Shown piece by piece: positions 13,084-14,090 of a stretch of 14,090 nt of DNA (within the stretch, counting starts at the first letter, position 1; each line of letters starts with the position of its first letter). This DNA comes from Rhodothermales bacterium. Lineage in GTDB: Bacteria > Bacteroidota > Rhodothermia > Rhodothermales > UBA10348. The notes under the pieces are model-generated. The model had not been told where the DNA came from. It was given only the letters and a program-made list of their open reading frames with translations, and made no database searches. The stretch is from the NCBI GenBank assembly GCA_013003255.1, contig JABDJZ010000100.1, positions 1 to 14,090 on the forward strand. Direction: 5' to 3'. A program made the position numbers and the translations under genes.

Positions 13084-14090
13084 TCAGGCCACGGCAAAGT
13101 CGTAGAGCGGGAATCGATCACACAACTCACGCACCTGTCCCTTTACGGTGTGTCCGAGCGATTCGTTGCCCGGATCGGAAAGAACCCGGTCCATGAGGTC
13201 CACCACCAGGCGGAACTCGTCCTCGGTAAACCCGCGTGTGGTCATGGCCGGCGTCCCGATGCGGATGCCGCTTGTCACAAACGGGCTCTGGGTGTCGAAG
13301 GGCACCATATTCTTGTTGACCGTGATCTCGGCGCGTCCGAGCGCCTGCTCGGCCTGCTTGCCAGTCAGGCCCTTGTTTCGCAGGTCAATCAGCATCAGGT
13401 GATTGTCCGTACCGCCGGAAACCAGATCATATCCCTTGGCCATGAAGGCATCCGCCATGGCCTTGGCGTTGTCCACTACCTGCCGGGCGTAGTCGTGGAA
13501 CTCCGGCTCCAGCGCTTCGCCAAAGGCCACAGCCTTGGAGGCAATGACGTGCATGAGCGGACCGCCCTGATAGCCGGGGAATACGGCGGAATCCAGCAGT
13601 TCGGACATCTGCTTGACGCGTCCGGACTTGGCCGCCACCTTGCCCATCGGGTTGTCGTAATCCTTGCCGATGAGGATCATGCCGGCTCGCGGCCCGCGCA
13701 GGGTCTTGTGCGTCGTGGTCGAAACCACGTGGCAGTGGGGCATCGGATCCGAGAGCACGCCGGCGGCGATCAGTCCGGCCGTATGCGCCATGTCCATCCA
13801 GAGGTAGGCCCCGACCTCGTCCGCGATCTCCCGGAACGAGTGGTAGTCGAAATCGCGGGAGTAGGCACTGGCTCCGATGGAGATCATCTTCGGCCGCACC
13901 TGGAGCGCCCGGGTCCGCACCCGGTCCATGTCGATGCGCCCTGCCATCGGTCCCTCCTTCTCCACGCCGTAGTACTCGGCATTGTACAGGATGCCGGAGA
14001 AGTTGACGGGTGACCCGTGCGTCAGGTGACCGCCGTGCGCCAGATCCAGACCCAGCAGCGTGTCACCGGGCTCCATGAACGCCAGGTAGA
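13084..14090 (-). CDS. glyA: Serine hydroxymethyltransferase, C-terminal three quarters (5' end outside the window)
   Basis: About 335 residues of a PLP enzyme of about 420-430 residues are visible; roughly the first 90 lie beyond the right edge. It converts serine and tetrahydrofolate to glycine and 5,10-methylenetetrahydrofolate in the cytosol. The first visible residues read YLAFMEPGDTLLGL, followed by LAHGGHLTHGSPVNFSG. The PLP-binding lysine is in STTTHKTLRGPR (codon 13705-13707). SAVFPGYQGGPLMHVIASKA and the C-terminal SGIRIGTPAMTTRGF are intact. The GASAYSRDFDY segment and the insert between GKDYDNPMGK and QMSELLDS are of the type seen in Bacteroidota enzymes, one of the better lineage clues here. 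The reading frame is open to the edge, with no sign of damage. Confidence 0.97.
   Translation of the reverse strand, partial: YLAFMEPGDTLLGLDLAHGGHLTHGSPVNFSGILYNAEYYGVEKEGPMAGRIDMDRVRTRALQVRPKMISIGASAYSRDFDYHSFREIADEVGAYLWMDMAHTAGLIAAGVLSDPMPHCHVVSTTTHKTLRGPRAGMILIGKDYDNPMGKVAAKSGRVKQMSELLDSAVFPGYQGGPLMHVIASKAVAFGEALEPEFHDYARQVVDNAKAMADAFMAKGYDLVSGGTDNHLMLIDLRNKGLTGKQAEQALGRAEITVNKNMVPFDTQSPFVTSGIRIGTPAMTTRGFTEDEFRLVVDLMDRVLSDPGNESLGHTVKGQVRELCDRFPLYDFAVA

Noticed and set aside
13150..14013. 287-residue open frame on the + strand
   Set aside because: It is fully antisense to glyA, which has intact active-site motifs. No recognisable domain is present.
1..14090. Mobile elements, CRISPR arrays, tRNA or rRNA genes, toxin-antitoxin or defence genes
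   Set aside because: I looked for terminal repeats, regularly spaced direct repeats with spacers, cloverleaf-like segments and small gene pairs and found none. The spaced AATCCC repeat has degenerate units of only about 34 nt without conserved long repeats, so it is not CRISPR.

Overview
The window reads as a chromosomal housekeeping segment of a GC-rich (roughly 60% or a little above, by eye) Gram-negative bacterium. Several features point to the Bacteroidota/Rhodothermota side of the tree. The serine hydroxymethyltransferase has the GASAYSRDFDY segment and the long insert before FPGYQGGPL that are usual there. The S41 protease N-terminus and the TatC N-terminus (AEMGFLDHLEELRW) resemble that group, almost no gene has a Shine-Dalgarno sequence, and one divergent promoter region carries a TAnnTTTG box. 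A Rhodothermales-like organism is my best guess; this is an inference from protein style, not a database result.

Positions 1-7222 form one tightly packed + strand block: the tail of nuoE, nuoF, a DUF4920-type lipoprotein with a histidine/acid-rich insert, a short nuoG, nuoH, rpe, a short-chain dehydrogenase and a secreted M23 metallopeptidase. Junctions are overlaps or short gaps (ATGA, TAATG, 16 nt, 36 nt, and one 61-nt overlap), so the block looks co-transcribed. The nuo genes encode the NADH-oxidising arm and the NuoH membrane subunit of respiratory complex I. The cluster stops after nuoH, so the remaining subunits visible in typical nuo operons must be encoded elsewhere or upstream.

Positions 7286-8419 (- strand) encode a DegP/HtrA-type protease with a probable lipoprotein signal. 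It diverges from an M20-family zinc amidohydrolase (8486-9721, +) of the allantoate/N-carbamoyl-amino-acid hydrolase type. That gene converges on the next - strand block with only 7 nt between the stop codons, and a hairpin spans both stops.

Positions 9729-14090 are all on the - strand. Read in the direction of transcription they are glyA (5' part outside the window), an orotate-phosphoribosyltransferase-like protein, TatC, and an S41 carboxy-terminal processing protease. A degenerate repeat with about 34-nt spacing lies between tatC and the protease gene. Protein export and envelope quality control is a recurring theme (M23, HtrA, S41, TatC).

I see no mobile element, CRISPR array, phage gene, tRNA or rRNA. 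No gene-free stretch exceeds about 135 nt. Nothing here is clearly a new multi-gene system. The least expected element is the His-rich lipoprotein gene inserted, translationally coupled, between nuoF and nuoG; the spaced repeat upstream of the S41 gene is the second most interesting signal.
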